This document shows positions 26,050-33,454 of a stretch of 39,122 nt of DNA, one piece after another. Source of the DNA: Acetobacteraceae bacterium (GTDB lineage Bacteria > Pseudomonadota > Alphaproteobacteria > Acetobacterales > Acetobacteraceae); contig JASHOF010000066.1 in NCBI GenBank assembly GCA_030041255.1, positions 1-39,122 of the forward strand, in the 5' to 3' direction. The translations under genes and the position numbers were made by a program. The notes below the pieces were generated by a model. It did not search any database and had not been told where the DNA came from. It saw nothing but the letters and a program-made list of their open reading frames with translations. Positions within the stretch are counted from its first letter, which is position 1, and every line of letters begins with the position of its first letter.

Positions 26050-26057
26050 ACGGATGG
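26050..26057. repeat. Right target site duplication ACGGATGG
   Basis: Identical to 24915-24922. It is followed at 26058 by the right half of direct repeat copy A. Confidence 0.9.
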
Positions 26058-26225
26058 CTGGCGACGCAGCTTCCTTTTCACTGCATCCACACCGTTCCTC
26101 CAACGGGGTCGAAGGACAGGAGCCGAGGCTTCGGCGCCACGACCTCTCCTTAGCCGGCGGGCCGAGCCTCGATCCGGGCGAGGATGGTGGGCGCTCGATG
26201 CCGAGACCGGCCGCGAGACGGCGCG

Positions 26226-26363
26226 CTGACCGAAGCCCTCCTTCTCGACACGCACATCGCTCTTTGGCTCGATAGCAGGGAGGAGCGGTTTCGTGCTTCG
26301 AGGCGGGCCCTGGTCGATGGCTGCTGGCGGAATGGCGGCACCATTTTCCTCAGCGCCGTGACG
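26226..26363 (+). pseudogene. 5' remnant of a VapC-type PIN-domain toxin
   Basis: About 46 codons read LLLDTHIALWLDSREERF, ASRRALVDGCWRNGGTIFLS and AV. This is the start of a VapC PIN-domain ribonuclease toxin with the first conserved acidic residue in LLDTH. A normal VapC runs to about 125-135 residues with further acidic residues. Here the frame leaves the family exactly where direct repeat copy B begins (about 26364). No ATG lies at the expected start (CTG is found). A short frame ending GWWALDAETGRETAR then TGA overlaps the start and might be the tail of the partner antitoxin, but I do not recognise its family. Confidence 0.65.
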
Positions 26364-26369
26364 GGGCAG

Positions 26370-26440
26370 CCGGGGACGGAACGGCATCGCGGCAAGGCCG
26401 GTTCAAGGGCGACGCATAGCTTGCCATGCATCTTCGTTTC
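26370..26440. repeat. Direct repeat copy B
   Basis: This is the uninterrupted copy of the repeat split by the insertion sequence. It contains the exact 19-bp block at 26396-26414, then CAT.GCT.GC.A.GCA.CTTC.TTT-type partial identity to about 26440. It begins where the toxin fragment stops and ends about 30 bp before the beta-propeller gene. I do not recognise the repeat family. Confidence 0.6.
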
Positions 26441-26469
26441 CACAACTTGGCCGCTGTTGCTACAATGCG

Positions 26470-27540
26470 ATGGAAAGACGCGAGCGGATGACGCAGCACC
26501 GCGATTTCCCCGTGACCAGACGGCGCGCTCTCCTGGCCGGCGGGCTTGCCGCGACCGTCGCGTTGCCGGGCGCAGGCCCGGCGATCGCCGCCGCCCCGGG
26601 GCCCGAGGCCAACTCCGGGGGCGGCATCGCCATCGTCATGAATTCGGTCAGCGCGTCGGTCAGCATCATCGACATGGCAACCCGGAAGCTGCTCCGCGAG
26701 GTGCCGCTTTTGCGGGAGCCCCACCACTGGGCGTTGTCTCCGGATGCAACGGAACTCTGGGTGGGCGATGCTTCCGGCAACGCACTGTTCGCGCTCTCGC
26801 CGACCACCGGCAGCCCGCTCGGCCATCGCCTGCTGAGCGACCCGTACCAGCTCTGGGTCAGCCCTGACGGGGAAAAGCTGGTGGTGAATGCACTCCGCCT
26901 CAACCATATCGACGTCTACGACGCGGCCACGCTCAGCCTGGTCCGCCGCTTCCATGAAGCCTCGATGCCGAGCCATCTCGCCTATGCGCCGGACTCCTCG
27001 ATGGTCTATTCGACCCTCCAGGGCAACGAGCGCGTGGTGGCGATCGACCTCGTGAAGAACCGGGTCGCCTGGCGGGCCCGCGTCGGGCCGGCGCCGGCGG
27101 GAATCGTCTGGCACCGGGACCGCTTGCTGGTGGCGTTGATGAACGCGGAAGATGTGGTGATGCTCGACCCGGTCGATGGCAGCGTCATCCGCCGGATCCA
27201 TACCGGGAATGGCGCGCACATCATCATGATCTCGCCCGACCGGCGCCTCCTCTATGTCGGCAACCGCCTCGCCGGCACGATCGACGCACTCGATGCCGAG
27301 ACCTTGCGCCCGCTCCTCCGCTACACTCTCACCGGCGGTCCGGACTGCATCGCCTTTGCTCCGGACGGCAAGCTCTGGATCACGCGCCGTTTCGCCGACA
27401 GCCTCGCCGTCATGGACCCGGGAACCGGCGAGCTTGCGCTGGTGTCGACCGGCCGCTCCCCGCATGGCATCTTCCTCTCCCCGATGCTCACTCTTTTTGC
27501 CGAGAACGGCCGGGCTGCGCTCGGCACCGCCTCCCTATGA
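26470..27540 (+). CDS. Tat-exported YVTN-type beta-propeller protein
   Basis: A 356-residue protein with a twin-arginine signal (TRRRALLAGGLAATVAL, then AIAAA) and a mature part made of repeated YVTN/NHL-like blades. Repeats such as ASVSIIDMATRKLLREVPL, HWALSPDATELWVGDASGNA, HLAYAPDSSMVYSTLQGNER and IIMISPDRRLLYVGNRLAGT show the S/T-PD(G)-x-LYV pattern. Such propellers act as periplasmic binding or sensing scaffolds, sometimes beside redox or c-type cytochrome systems. An alternative start lies at 26488. It overlaps the sterol desaturase-like gene by four bases (ATGA), so the two probably act together in or outside the inner membrane. Confidence 0.82.
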   Translation: MERRERMTQHRDFPVTRRRALLAGGLAATVALPGAGPAIAAAPGPEANSGGGIAIVMNSVSASVSIIDMATRKLLREVPLLREPHHWALSPDATELWVGDASGNALFALSPTTGSPLGHRLLSDPYQLWVSPDGEKLVVNALRLNHIDVYDAATLSLVRRFHEASMPSHLAYAPDSSMVYSTLQGNERVVAIDLVKNRVAWRARVGPAPAGIVWHRDRLLVALMNAEDVVMLDPVDGSVIRRIHTGNGAHIIMISPDRRLLYVGNRLAGTIDALDAETLRPLLRYTLTGGPDCIAFAPDGKLWITRRFADSLAVMDPGTGELALVSTGRSPHGIFLSPMLTLFAENGRAALGTASL

Positions 27541-28508
27541 TCGATCCCTTCATGGCGCTGGCCGGCCGGCTGCAGACCGGGATCGTCCTCCCCCTCCTCT
27601 ATCGGCTCGACCTGATGCAGTGGGAGGACATCGCCTTCGGCTGGAGCCTGTTCGCCGTCTACGGGTTCTTCCAGGTGCTCGTTACGTGGTCGATCTCGAT
27701 GCCGCTCGAGGCGCTCTACCCGGTCGAGCGCTGGCCGGGCCGGCGCGTCGTCTTCACCGACATGCTCTACACGTTGATCGCACGCGTCGGCCTGCTGCCG
27801 CTGGTTACGTTCGTTCTCTTCTACCAGGTGCAGGTGCAGGTGGACGGATTCCTGGTCGATCACGGCTGGATCCCGCCGATGCTCGAACGGCTGATCCCGC
27901 CGCTGTTCGGCCATCCGGCGCTGACGTTCTTCGCCTATGCCGTCATCCTCGATTTCGCGGATTACTGGCGCCATCGCATCTCGCACATCATTCCTGCCTG
28001 GTACGCCCTGCATGCGCTGCATCACGCGCAACGGCAGATGACGTTCTGGTCGGATGATCGCAACCACCTGCTCGATGACTTCATCTCCGCGCTCTGGTTC
28101 GGACTGATCGCGCTCCTGATCGGCATCTCGCCGTTCCAGTTTCCGCTGCTCGTGCTCCTGCTTCGCTTCATTGAAAGCCTGTCGCACGCCAATACGCGCG
28201 TCTCCTTCGGCTGGCTCGGTGAGAGGCTGATCGTCTCGCCCCGGTTCCATCGCGTCCATCATGCCCTGCCGGCGGCAGGACGAGAGAGCTGCAACTACGG
28301 TGCCGTCTTCCCGTGGTGGGACATGCTGTTCGGCACCGCGGATTTCTCCCCGGTGTTCGGCCCGACCGGCGATGCGGAAGCACCCGAGGCGCTGGCCACC
28401 GGCGGCTATTTCGCCCAGCAGGCGGCCGGCATCAAAAGCCTGGTCGCTTCGTTCAGGCGAGCCAGGAAGGAACCGGCAGGTTCTTCGAGCGCAGGAATTC
28501 GGGGTTGA
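27537..28508 (+). CDS. Sterol desaturase/fatty acid hydroxylase family membrane protein
   Basis: A 323-residue integral membrane di-iron enzyme. The histidine boxes are HRISH at 146-150, HALHH at 159-163 and HRVHH at 238-242, with several hydrophobic segments before and between. Members hydroxylate or desaturate lipids, carotenoids or hopanoids with O2. The substrate is not evident here and no hopanoid genes are nearby. Translation is probably coupled to the beta-propeller gene through the ATGA overlap. The last 56 bases overlap the 3' end of the opposing cysK gene. Confidence 0.87.
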   Translation: MIDPFMALAGRLQTGIVLPLLYRLDLMQWEDIAFGWSLFAVYGFFQVLVTWSISMPLEALYPVERWPGRRVVFTDMLYTLIARVGLLPLVTFVLFYQVQVQVDGFLVDHGWIPPMLERLIPPLFGHPALTFFAYAVILDFADYWRHRISHIIPAWYALHALHHAQRQMTFWSDDRNHLLDDFISALWFGLIALLIGISPFQFPLLVLLLRFIESLSHANTRVSFGWLGERLIVSPRFHRVHHALPAAGRESCNYGAVFPWWDMLFGTADFSPVFGPTGDAEAPEALATGGYFAQQAAGIKSLVASFRRARKEPAGSSSAGIRG

Positions 28509-29457
28509 AGAGCTTCGACTGGTAGCGCGAGCCGCCGTCGGCCAAGATGGTGACGACCGTGTGCCCTGGTCCCAGCGTGCGCGCCACGCGGATGGCCGCC
28601 GCGACATTGATGCCGGAGGACGTGCCGACCGAAAGGCCCTCGTGAATCAAGAGGTCGAAAATCTGCTCCAGGGCCTCGGCGTCGGGAATGCGCTCTGCAT
28701 CGTCGATCGGAGCGCCATCGAGATTGCCCGGCACGCGTGACTGGCCGATCCCTTCGGTGATAGAGCTGCCGGAAATGCTGAGATCCTTTGCCTTCACCCA
28801 GCCGTAGAGGGCGCTGCCTTCACAATCCGCGAGCACGATGCGCACCCCGGGCTTCCTTTCCTTGAGCGCGAAGGCAACCCCGGCGAGCGTCCCGCCGGTG
28901 CCGCAGGCACAGGTGAAAGCATCGACGGCGCCCTTCGTCTCGGCCCAAATTTCCGGCCCCGTGGTGGCCCGATGGCCTTCGCGATTGGCCAGGTTGTCGA
29001 ACTGGTTGGCCCAGAATGCGCCCGTCTCCTCGGCGAGCCGGCGTGAGACGTGCACGTAATTGCCGGGATCCCGGTACGGCTTGGCCGACACCAGGCGAAG
29101 CTCGGCACCGATCATGCGCAGGAACTCGATCTTCTCGCGGCTTTGCGTCTCCGGCATCACGATCACGGTGCGATAGCCACGCGCATTGCCAACCAGCGCG
29201 AGGCCAATGCCGGTGTTGCCTGCCGTGCCTTCGACCACGGTCCCGCCCGGCTTCAGCACGCCGCGCCGCTCGGCATCGAGAATGATCGCCAGTGCGGCGC
29301 GGTCCTTCACCGAGCTGCCGGGATTCATGAACTCGGCCTTGCCGAGGATGGTGCAGCCTGTCGCCTGAGAGGGGCCGCGCAGCCGGATCAGGGGCGTATG
29401 GCCGATCGCGGCGGCGAGGTCCGCCGCGAATCCTGTTGCAGCCGCAGTCTCGTTCAT
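28453..29457 (-). CDS. cysK: Cysteine synthase A
   Basis: A 334-residue PLP enzyme that joins O-acetylserine and sulfide to cysteine. The PLP lysine is Lys51 in NPGSSVKDRAAL; the substrate loop is EGTAGNTGIGLALVG and the PLP phosphate loop region CGTGGTLAGVA. The C-terminal GTSSGINVAAAIRVA and TILADGGSRYQSKLF fit CysK/CBS-type synthases of alphaproteobacteria, slightly longer than the E. coli enzyme. ATG 29457 has an AAGGGGGG site. It starts 34 bp after rpsD on the same strand, so it is probably co-transcribed. Its 3' end overlaps the sterol desaturase-like gene on the other strand. Confidence 0.93.
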   Translation of the reverse strand: MNETAAATGFAADLAAAIGHTPLIRLRGPSQATGCTILGKAEFMNPGSSVKDRAALAIILDAERRGVLKPGGTVVEGTAGNTGIGLALVGNARGYRTVIVMPETQSREKIEFLRMIGAELRLVSAKPYRDPGNYVHVSRRLAEETGAFWANQFDNLANREGHRATTGPEIWAETKGAVDAFTCACGTGGTLAGVAFALKERKPGVRIVLADCEGSALYGWVKAKDLSISGSSITEGIGQSRVPGNLDGAPIDDAERIPDAEALEQIFDLLIHEGLSVGTSSGINVAAAIRVARTLGPGHTVVTILADGGSRYQSKLFNPEFLRSKNLPVPSWLA

Positions 29458-29491
29458 TCCAGACCCCCCTTCGCCAACCGCGGTTCGGCCT

Positions 29492-30106
29492 TCAGCGCGA
29501 GTAGAACTCGACCACGACATGCGGGTCCATCTGCACCGGATAGGGCACGTCGCCCGGTTTCGGCGCCCTGAGAAACCGGCCCTTCATCGCCCGATGATCG
29601 ACCTCGAGATACTCCGGCACGTCCCGCTCCGCGCTCTGGGTTGCGTCCAGCAGCACGGCAAGCTGCTTCGACTTCTCCCTGACCTCGATCGTGTCGCCGT
29701 CGCGAAGCTGGTAGGAGGGGATGTTCACCCGCTTGCCGTTGACCAGCAGGTGGTTGTGCGAAACGAACTGGCGCGCGGCGAACGGAGTGATGGCGAACTT
29801 CATGCGGTACACGGTCGCATCGAGCCTTCTTTCCAGAAGCTCGATCAGCGTCTCGCTGGTGTCGCCGCGCCGGCGGACCGCTTCCTCGTAATAGTGCCGG
29901 AACTGCTTCTCGCCGATGTTGCCGTAATAGGCCTTCAGCTTCTGCTTGGCCATGAGCTGCACGCCAAAGTCGGAAGGCTTGCGCCGCCGTTGCCCATGCT
30001 GGCCGGGAGGATAGTCCTTCTTGGCGATCGGGGACTTGCCGCGGCCCCAGAGATTGACCCCGAGCCGGCGGTTGACCTTGTACTTGCTCTCGAGGCGCTT
30101 GGTCAT
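29492..30106 (-). CDS. rpsD: 30S ribosomal protein S4
   Basis: A 204-residue S4, the primary rRNA-binding protein that nucleates small subunit assembly. It shows [35 protein letters not shown], and the S4 RNA-binding domain [33 protein letters not shown], ending [10 protein letters not shown]. The zinc-binding cysteines of some bacterial S4 proteins are absent. A strong AAAGGAGGG ribosome binding site precedes ATG 30106. A good promoter lies 130 bp upstream, leaving a structured leader. Confidence 0.98.
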   Translation of the reverse strand: MTKRLESKYKVNRRLGVNLWGRGKSPIAKKDYPPGQHGQRRRKPSDFGVQLMAKQKLKAYYGNIGEKQFRHYYEEAVRRRGDTSETLIELLERRLDATVYRMKFAITPFAARQFVSHNHLLVNGKRVNIPSYQLRDGDTIEVREKSKQLAVLLDATQSAERDVPEYLEVDHRAMKGRFLRAPKPGDVPYPVQMDPHVVVEFYSR

Positions 30107-30174
30107 GCGCCCTCCTTTCTTTGCTGGGCACCGCCAGCGAGCCGTCCAGGCGGGCGCCCTGTTGCGCCGGTAGT

Positions 30175-30190
30175 CCGCTCACGAGAGCGG
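30175..30190 (-). promoter_or_regulatory. Hairpin in the rpsD leader
   Basis: CCGCTC-ACGA-GAGCGG is a perfect 6-bp stem-loop within the roughly 125-base transcribed leader between the rpsD promoter and start codon. S4 autoregulates its own mRNA in other bacteria, so a leader structure is plausible. The match to any known S4 leader was not tested. Confidence 0.35.
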
Positions 30191-30238
30191 CGGGCGCAGG
30201 GCCGCCGGCCCTGTCCGCGTTCCCGGCAATGGGCCGTC

Positions 30239-30268
30239 GCTATAGGGGCGAGCCTCGGGCCTTGTCAA
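30239..30268 (-). promoter_or_regulatory. Sigma70-type promoter for rpsD
   Basis: On the minus strand TTGACA (30263-30268, consensus) is followed by CTATAG (17-base spacing) or TATAGC (18-base spacing) at 30239-30245. It would start transcription near 30232 toward rpsD. It also lies within 35 bp of the start of the divergent small membrane gene. Confidence 0.65.
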
Positions 30269-30297
30269 ACCCGCCCGGCCCCCGGTACGACCCTTCC

Positions 30298-30504
30298 GTG
30301 ATCACGCGCGAGGAGATCATCTGGCTCGGCCTTCTCTCCGGAGTTTCCGGGGGCCTCGTCGGCGGCATCATGCTCGGGATCGGCATGAACCTGATCATCG
30401 GCGGGAAGCCACTCGGCTGGCTGCTGTTTCTACCGGCAGCACCAGTCTCGGGAATCATTGGCTGGCTCTTTGCCCGCCGGCTCGCCAGCCAAGTGCGGGA
30501 ATGA
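30298..30504 (+). CDS. Small two-helix membrane protein
   Basis: The family is not recognised. A 68-residue protein starting at GTG 30298 (VITREEIIWLGLLSGVSGG) has two hydrophobic glycine-rich segments, GLVGGIMLGIGMNLIIGG and WLLFLPAAPVSGIIGWLFA, and a basic end (RRLASQVRE). It is divergent from rpsD. It ends seven bases before the start of the succinate dehydrogenase-like operon and may share that operon's transcript. The start is chosen because the upstream frame overlaps the rpsD promoter and has no protein-like sequence. Confidence 0.6.
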   Translation: MITREEIIWLGLLSGVSGGLVGGIMLGIGMNLIIGGKPLGWLLFLPAAPVSGIIGWLFARRLASQVRE

Positions 30505-30511
30505 GCCTCTC

Positions 30512-31243
30512 TTGAAGACGGCCAACGCCACCGAGACGCTGTCGCTCGAAATCTGGCGGGGCGGGGCGGTGGGCGAGTTCCGCACTTATCGAATCCCGAT
30601 GCGCGCGAACGAAACCGTGCTCGATGCCGTATCCGAGGTGCAGAGATCGAGAGATCCGACACTCGCCTACCGGTTCGCTTGCCGCGTCGGGATGTGCGGC
30701 TCGTGCGCGATGATGGTGAACGACAGGCCACGCTGGACCTGCCGCACCCGCGTCGGCGTGGTTGCCAGGGGCGGCCGCCTCAGGCTTGCGCCGCTGAGAC
30801 ATCTGCCCGTCGTCAAGGACCTCGTGGTCGACATGGCTCCCTTTTTCGCGAAATGGCAGCGCGCCCTTGGCCGCTTCGAACCGGGTGTGGCACCTTTCCG
30901 CGATTTCGCTCGCGTCCCGCCGGCCTCGGCGGAGCGCCAGGCGGCGGATGCCGGCATCGAGTGCATCGGCTGCGGCGTCTGTTACGCCGCCTGCGATGTG
31001 GTCGGTTGGAATCCCGATTATCTCGGCCCGGCAGCGCTCAACCGCGCCTGGACGCTGGTAAACGACGGGCGCGATCAGGCGCGAAGGGAGCGGCTTGCCG
31101 CCGTGAGCGGCCCCGGCGGCTGCGCAAGCTGCCACACCCACATGGCCTGCACCGAAACCTGCCCGAAGGCGATCGCCCCCACTTACGCGATTGCCGGGCT
31201 CAAGCGGCTGGCAATCTGCGCTGCCCTCGGAGTGAAACCGTGA
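30512..31243 (+). CDS. sdhB: Succinate dehydrogenase/fumarate reductase iron-sulfur subunit
   Basis: About 243 residues. All three iron-sulfur centres are visible: [2Fe-2S] in Cys57-x4-Cys62-x2-Cys65-x11-Cys77, [4Fe-4S] in CIGCGVCYAAC (151-161), and [3Fe-4S] in CxxCHTHMACTETCP (204-217). WNPDYLGPAALNRAW is the typical quinone-side segment. The subunit passes electrons between the flavoprotein and the membrane quinone site. The start is read as TTG 30512, since no ATG is in frame nearby. It is the first gene of the unusual sdhB-anchor-anchor-fumA-fumB-sdhA operon; the flavoprotein lies last instead of adjacent. The stop overlaps the next start (GTGA). Confidence 0.9.
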   Translation: MKTANATETLSLEIWRGGAVGEFRTYRIPMRANETVLDAVSEVQRSRDPTLAYRFACRVGMCGSCAMMVNDRPRWTCRTRVGVVARGGRLRLAPLRHLPVVKDLVVDMAPFFAKWQRALGRFEPGVAPFRDFARVPPASAERQAADAGIECIGCGVCYAACDVVGWNPDYLGPAALNRAWTLVNDGRDQARRERLAAVSGPGGCASCHTHMACTETCPKAIAPTYAIAGLKRLAICAALGVKP

Positions 31244-31569
31244 ACGGCGCCCTTCTTGCCGCGAGCCGGATCAGCGCGCTCGTTCTTGCCATCGCGGTCG
31301 CGGTCCATCTTTACGTCATCATCGACGCCGTACAGCAGGGTCTCACCGCCGCGGCACTGCTTGAACGGACGCACGGCAACATTCCCTTCCTCGCGCTTTA
31401 CGCCTGCTTCGTCCTCGCCGCTTCCGTGCATGCCCCGATCGGGCTGAGGGCCGTGCTTGCCGAGTGGTTCGGCTGCTCCGGCGGGCTTACCGATGGCATC
31501 CTGGTCTGTTTCGGAATCCTGATCGCCGTGCTCGGCATGCGCGCGGCCTGGGCTGTCTTCGCCGCATGA
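31240..31569 (+). CDS. Succinate dehydrogenase-type membrane anchor 1
   Basis: A 109-residue membrane protein with three hydrophobic segments: LVLAIAVAVHLYVIIDAV, FLALYACFVLAASVHAPIGL and GILVCFGILIAVLGMRAAWA. Histidines in the first and second helices could bind heme b or form the quinone site. Size, position and topology fit an SdhC/FrdC-type anchor. Sequence similarity to classical SdhC is low, so the assignment rests mostly on context. It begins at GTG overlapping the sdhB stop by four bases and ends in a four-base overlap (ATGA) with the next anchor. Confidence 0.75.
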   Translation: MNGALLAASRISALVLAIAVAVHLYVIIDAVQQGLTAAALLERTHGNIPFLALYACFVLAASVHAPIGLRAVLAEWFGCSGGLTDGILVCFGILIAVLGMRAAWAVFAA

Positions 31570-31922
31570 TGAGCGCGCTCGTCATCCGCGCGAGAAGCCA
31601 TCCCGGGCTGCTCGCGGCTCTTCTCAACCGGGTTTCCGGGATCCTCCTCGCCCTGTTCCTGCCGGCGCATTTCATCGTCCTCGGCCTCGCCCTTTCCGGA
31701 GCGCCCGCGCTCGAGCGGTTCCTCGCCCTCACCCGCGCTCCGCTGATCGAGGTGCTCGAGGCGGGCCTGGTGGCGGCGCTCGCATTGCATCTGGCATGCG
31801 GCCTCAGGATCCTCGCCATCGAATTCCTGGATTGCCGCGAGAAGACCGCCGCCACGGTCTCCGCCTGCCTCGCCTTCGGCTTTTTCTTCGGACTTCTTTT
31901 CCTCATCGGCGTGCCGATGTAG
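31566..31922 (+). CDS. Succinate dehydrogenase-type membrane anchor 2 (cytochrome b556-like)
   Basis: A 118-residue protein with three hydrophobic segments. RVSGILLALFLPAHFIVLGL resembles the start of the SdhC family, and ALHLACGLRILAIEF matches the H-x3-G-x-R-x-L heme-ligand motif of that family, with the His as expected heme b ligand. It would complete the membrane quinone site with anchor 1. Start ATG overlaps the previous stop by four bases. The fumarase alpha gene follows after 30 bp. Confidence 0.78.
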   Translation: MMSALVIRARSHPGLLAALLNRVSGILLALFLPAHFIVLGLALSGAPALERFLALTRAPLIEVLEAGLVAALALHLACGLRILAIEFLDCREKTAATVSACLAFGFFFGLLFLIGVPM

Positions 31923-31952
31923 GGCTGAACCGCCCGCGCGGGGAGAAAAACC

Positions 31953-32828
31953 ATGCAGCTCGACATGACGGAGATCGAAACCATCGCCCGGGATCTCTAC
32001 ATCCGCGCGCTGAAACTGCTCCCGGACGACATCAAGTCCGGCTTCTCGCGTCTCCGGCAGGGCGAGACGGACCGGACCGGCCGCGCCATCCTCGATACCA
32101 TGGTCGAGAATGTCGCGGTTGCGGAACGCACGAAGAATCTCCTCTGCCAGGATACCGGCATCCCGATCTACAACGTCTGGATCGGCCACGACGTCACGTT
32201 CGACGGCGTCGCGCTCAAAGAGGCGATCCGCAGGGGCTGCGAACGTGCGACCCGCGAGCATCCGCTCCGCTCTTCGGTCGTGCACCCGATCACGCGGCGG
32301 AACGAGCAGACCTCCTGCGGGGCCGGGGTGCCGATCATCCATGTCGATTTCACCGAAACGCCCGAGACGGTCGAGATCGAGATGATTCCGAAAGGATCGG
32401 GTTCGGAGAACGGCTCGTTCCTCCGTATGCTGGTTCCGGCGGACGGCGTTGCGGCGGTGAAGCGCTTCGTGATCGACCGCGTGATCGAGGCCGGCGGGAA
32501 GGTCTGCCCGCCGACGATCGTCGGCGTCGGCATCGGCGGTACCTCGGATCTCTGCATGCATCTCGCCAAGATCGCGGCAACCCGCCCGCTCGGATCCGTC
32601 TCGGCGGATCCGGAAGGTGCTGCGCTGGAAGCAGAGCTTTCGGCGGCGGTGAACGAGCTTGGCATCGGCCCGCAAGGCCTCGGCGGCCGCTCGACTGCGT
32701 TTGCGGTGCATATCGAGATCGCCGCCACGCACATCACCATGAATCCGGTTGCGGTCAACATCCAGTGTCACTCGGCGCGCCGCGCACGCGCCGTGCTGAC
32801 GCCGGGCGGCATCCGCTTCGGCTTCTGA
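31953..32828 (+). CDS. Class I fumarate hydratase, alpha subunit
   Basis: A 291-residue subunit of the oxygen-sensitive [4Fe-4S] fumarase/tartrate dehydratase family. Candidate cluster ligands are Cys65 in LLCQDTGIP, Cys185 in GGKVCPPTIVGVGIGG and Cys272 in NIQCHSARR. SSVVHPITRRNEQTSCGAG and HIEIAATHITMNPVAVN complete the family pattern. The enzyme adds water to fumarate to give malate; L-tartrate dehydratase and mesaconase share this fold, so the substrate is inferred from the flanking succinate dehydrogenase-like genes. A GGGGAG site precedes ATG 31953. The beta subunit follows after 11 bp. Confidence 0.88.
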   Translation: MQLDMTEIETIARDLYIRALKLLPDDIKSGFSRLRQGETDRTGRAILDTMVENVAVAERTKNLLCQDTGIPIYNVWIGHDVTFDGVALKEAIRRGCERATREHPLRSSVVHPITRRNEQTSCGAGVPIIHVDFTETPETVEIEMIPKGSGSENGSFLRMLVPADGVAAVKRFVIDRVIEAGGKVCPPTIVGVGIGGTSDLCMHLAKIAATRPLGSVSADPEGAALEAELSAAVNELGIGPQGLGGRSTAFAVHIEIAATHITMNPVAVNIQCHSARRARAVLTPGGIRFGF

Positions 32829-32839
32829 AGGAACTGCCG

Positions 32840-33451
32840 ATGGCACACCACGTTCTGGAGATGCCGATCGACGAGGCCGCGGTCCGCGGCCTCGCGGCGG
32901 GCGATACCGTCACGCTCGAGCGCATTCTCTATGGCATCCGCGACGCGACGCTGATCGCGATGTTCGATCGCGACCGCCGCACGCGCTTCGATCTCGCCGG
33001 CCATGCCATGCTGCACACCGCACCGAACGTGCGCAAGGTGCCCGCCTCACCTGAGCACCCGACGGGCTATGCGCCGGTCTGTATCGGCACCACCACCTCG
33101 ATGCGCATGGAACGCTTCACCCGCCCGCTGATGGAGCGCGAAGGGGTGCGCATCATCATCGGCAAGGGTGGTCTTGGGGAGGCAACGCTTGCCGCCCTGC
33201 GCGACCTCGGCGGCGCCTATCTTGCCGTCATCGGCGGCGCTGCCGCACTGGAGACCACCTGGATCGAGGCGATCGAGGATGTCGACCTCGACGATCTGCA
33301 TCCCGAGAGCCTCTGGCGCTTCCGCATCAAGGACTTCGGCCCGCTTCTGGTCGGCATGGATTCCTCCGGCAACTCGCTCTACGAGCGCGTCGGTGAGGCG
33401 GTCGCCGCCCGCCGCGCCGCGGTGCTCGCGAAAATCGGCGCCTCCGGGTAG
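32840..33451 (+). CDS. Class I fumarate hydratase, beta subunit
   Basis: A 203-residue subunit matching the C-terminal half of single-chain class I fumarases. It shows GDTVTLERILYGIRDAT near the N-terminus, GPTTSMRM-like GTTTSMRMERFT, IIIGKGGLGEAT, GAYLAVIGGAAALET and the DFGPLLVGMDSSGNSLYE end. It forms the active site together with the alpha chain. The flavoprotein gene starts three bases after its stop, so the fumarase lies inside the sdh-like operon rather than beside it. Confidence 0.88.
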   Translation: MAHHVLEMPIDEAAVRGLAAGDTVTLERILYGIRDATLIAMFDRDRRTRFDLAGHAMLHTAPNVRKVPASPEHPTGYAPVCIGTTTSMRMERFTRPLMEREGVRIIIGKGGLGEATLAALRDLGGAYLAVIGGAAALETTWIEAIEDVDLDDLHPESLWRFRIKDFGPLLVGMDSSGNSLYERVGEAVAARRAAVLAKIGASG

Positions 33452-33454
33452 CCG

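Noticed and set aside
30458-30511. Upstream start for the Fe-S subunit gene
   Set aside because: It would overlap the small membrane protein in another frame, and the extra residues do not match the family.
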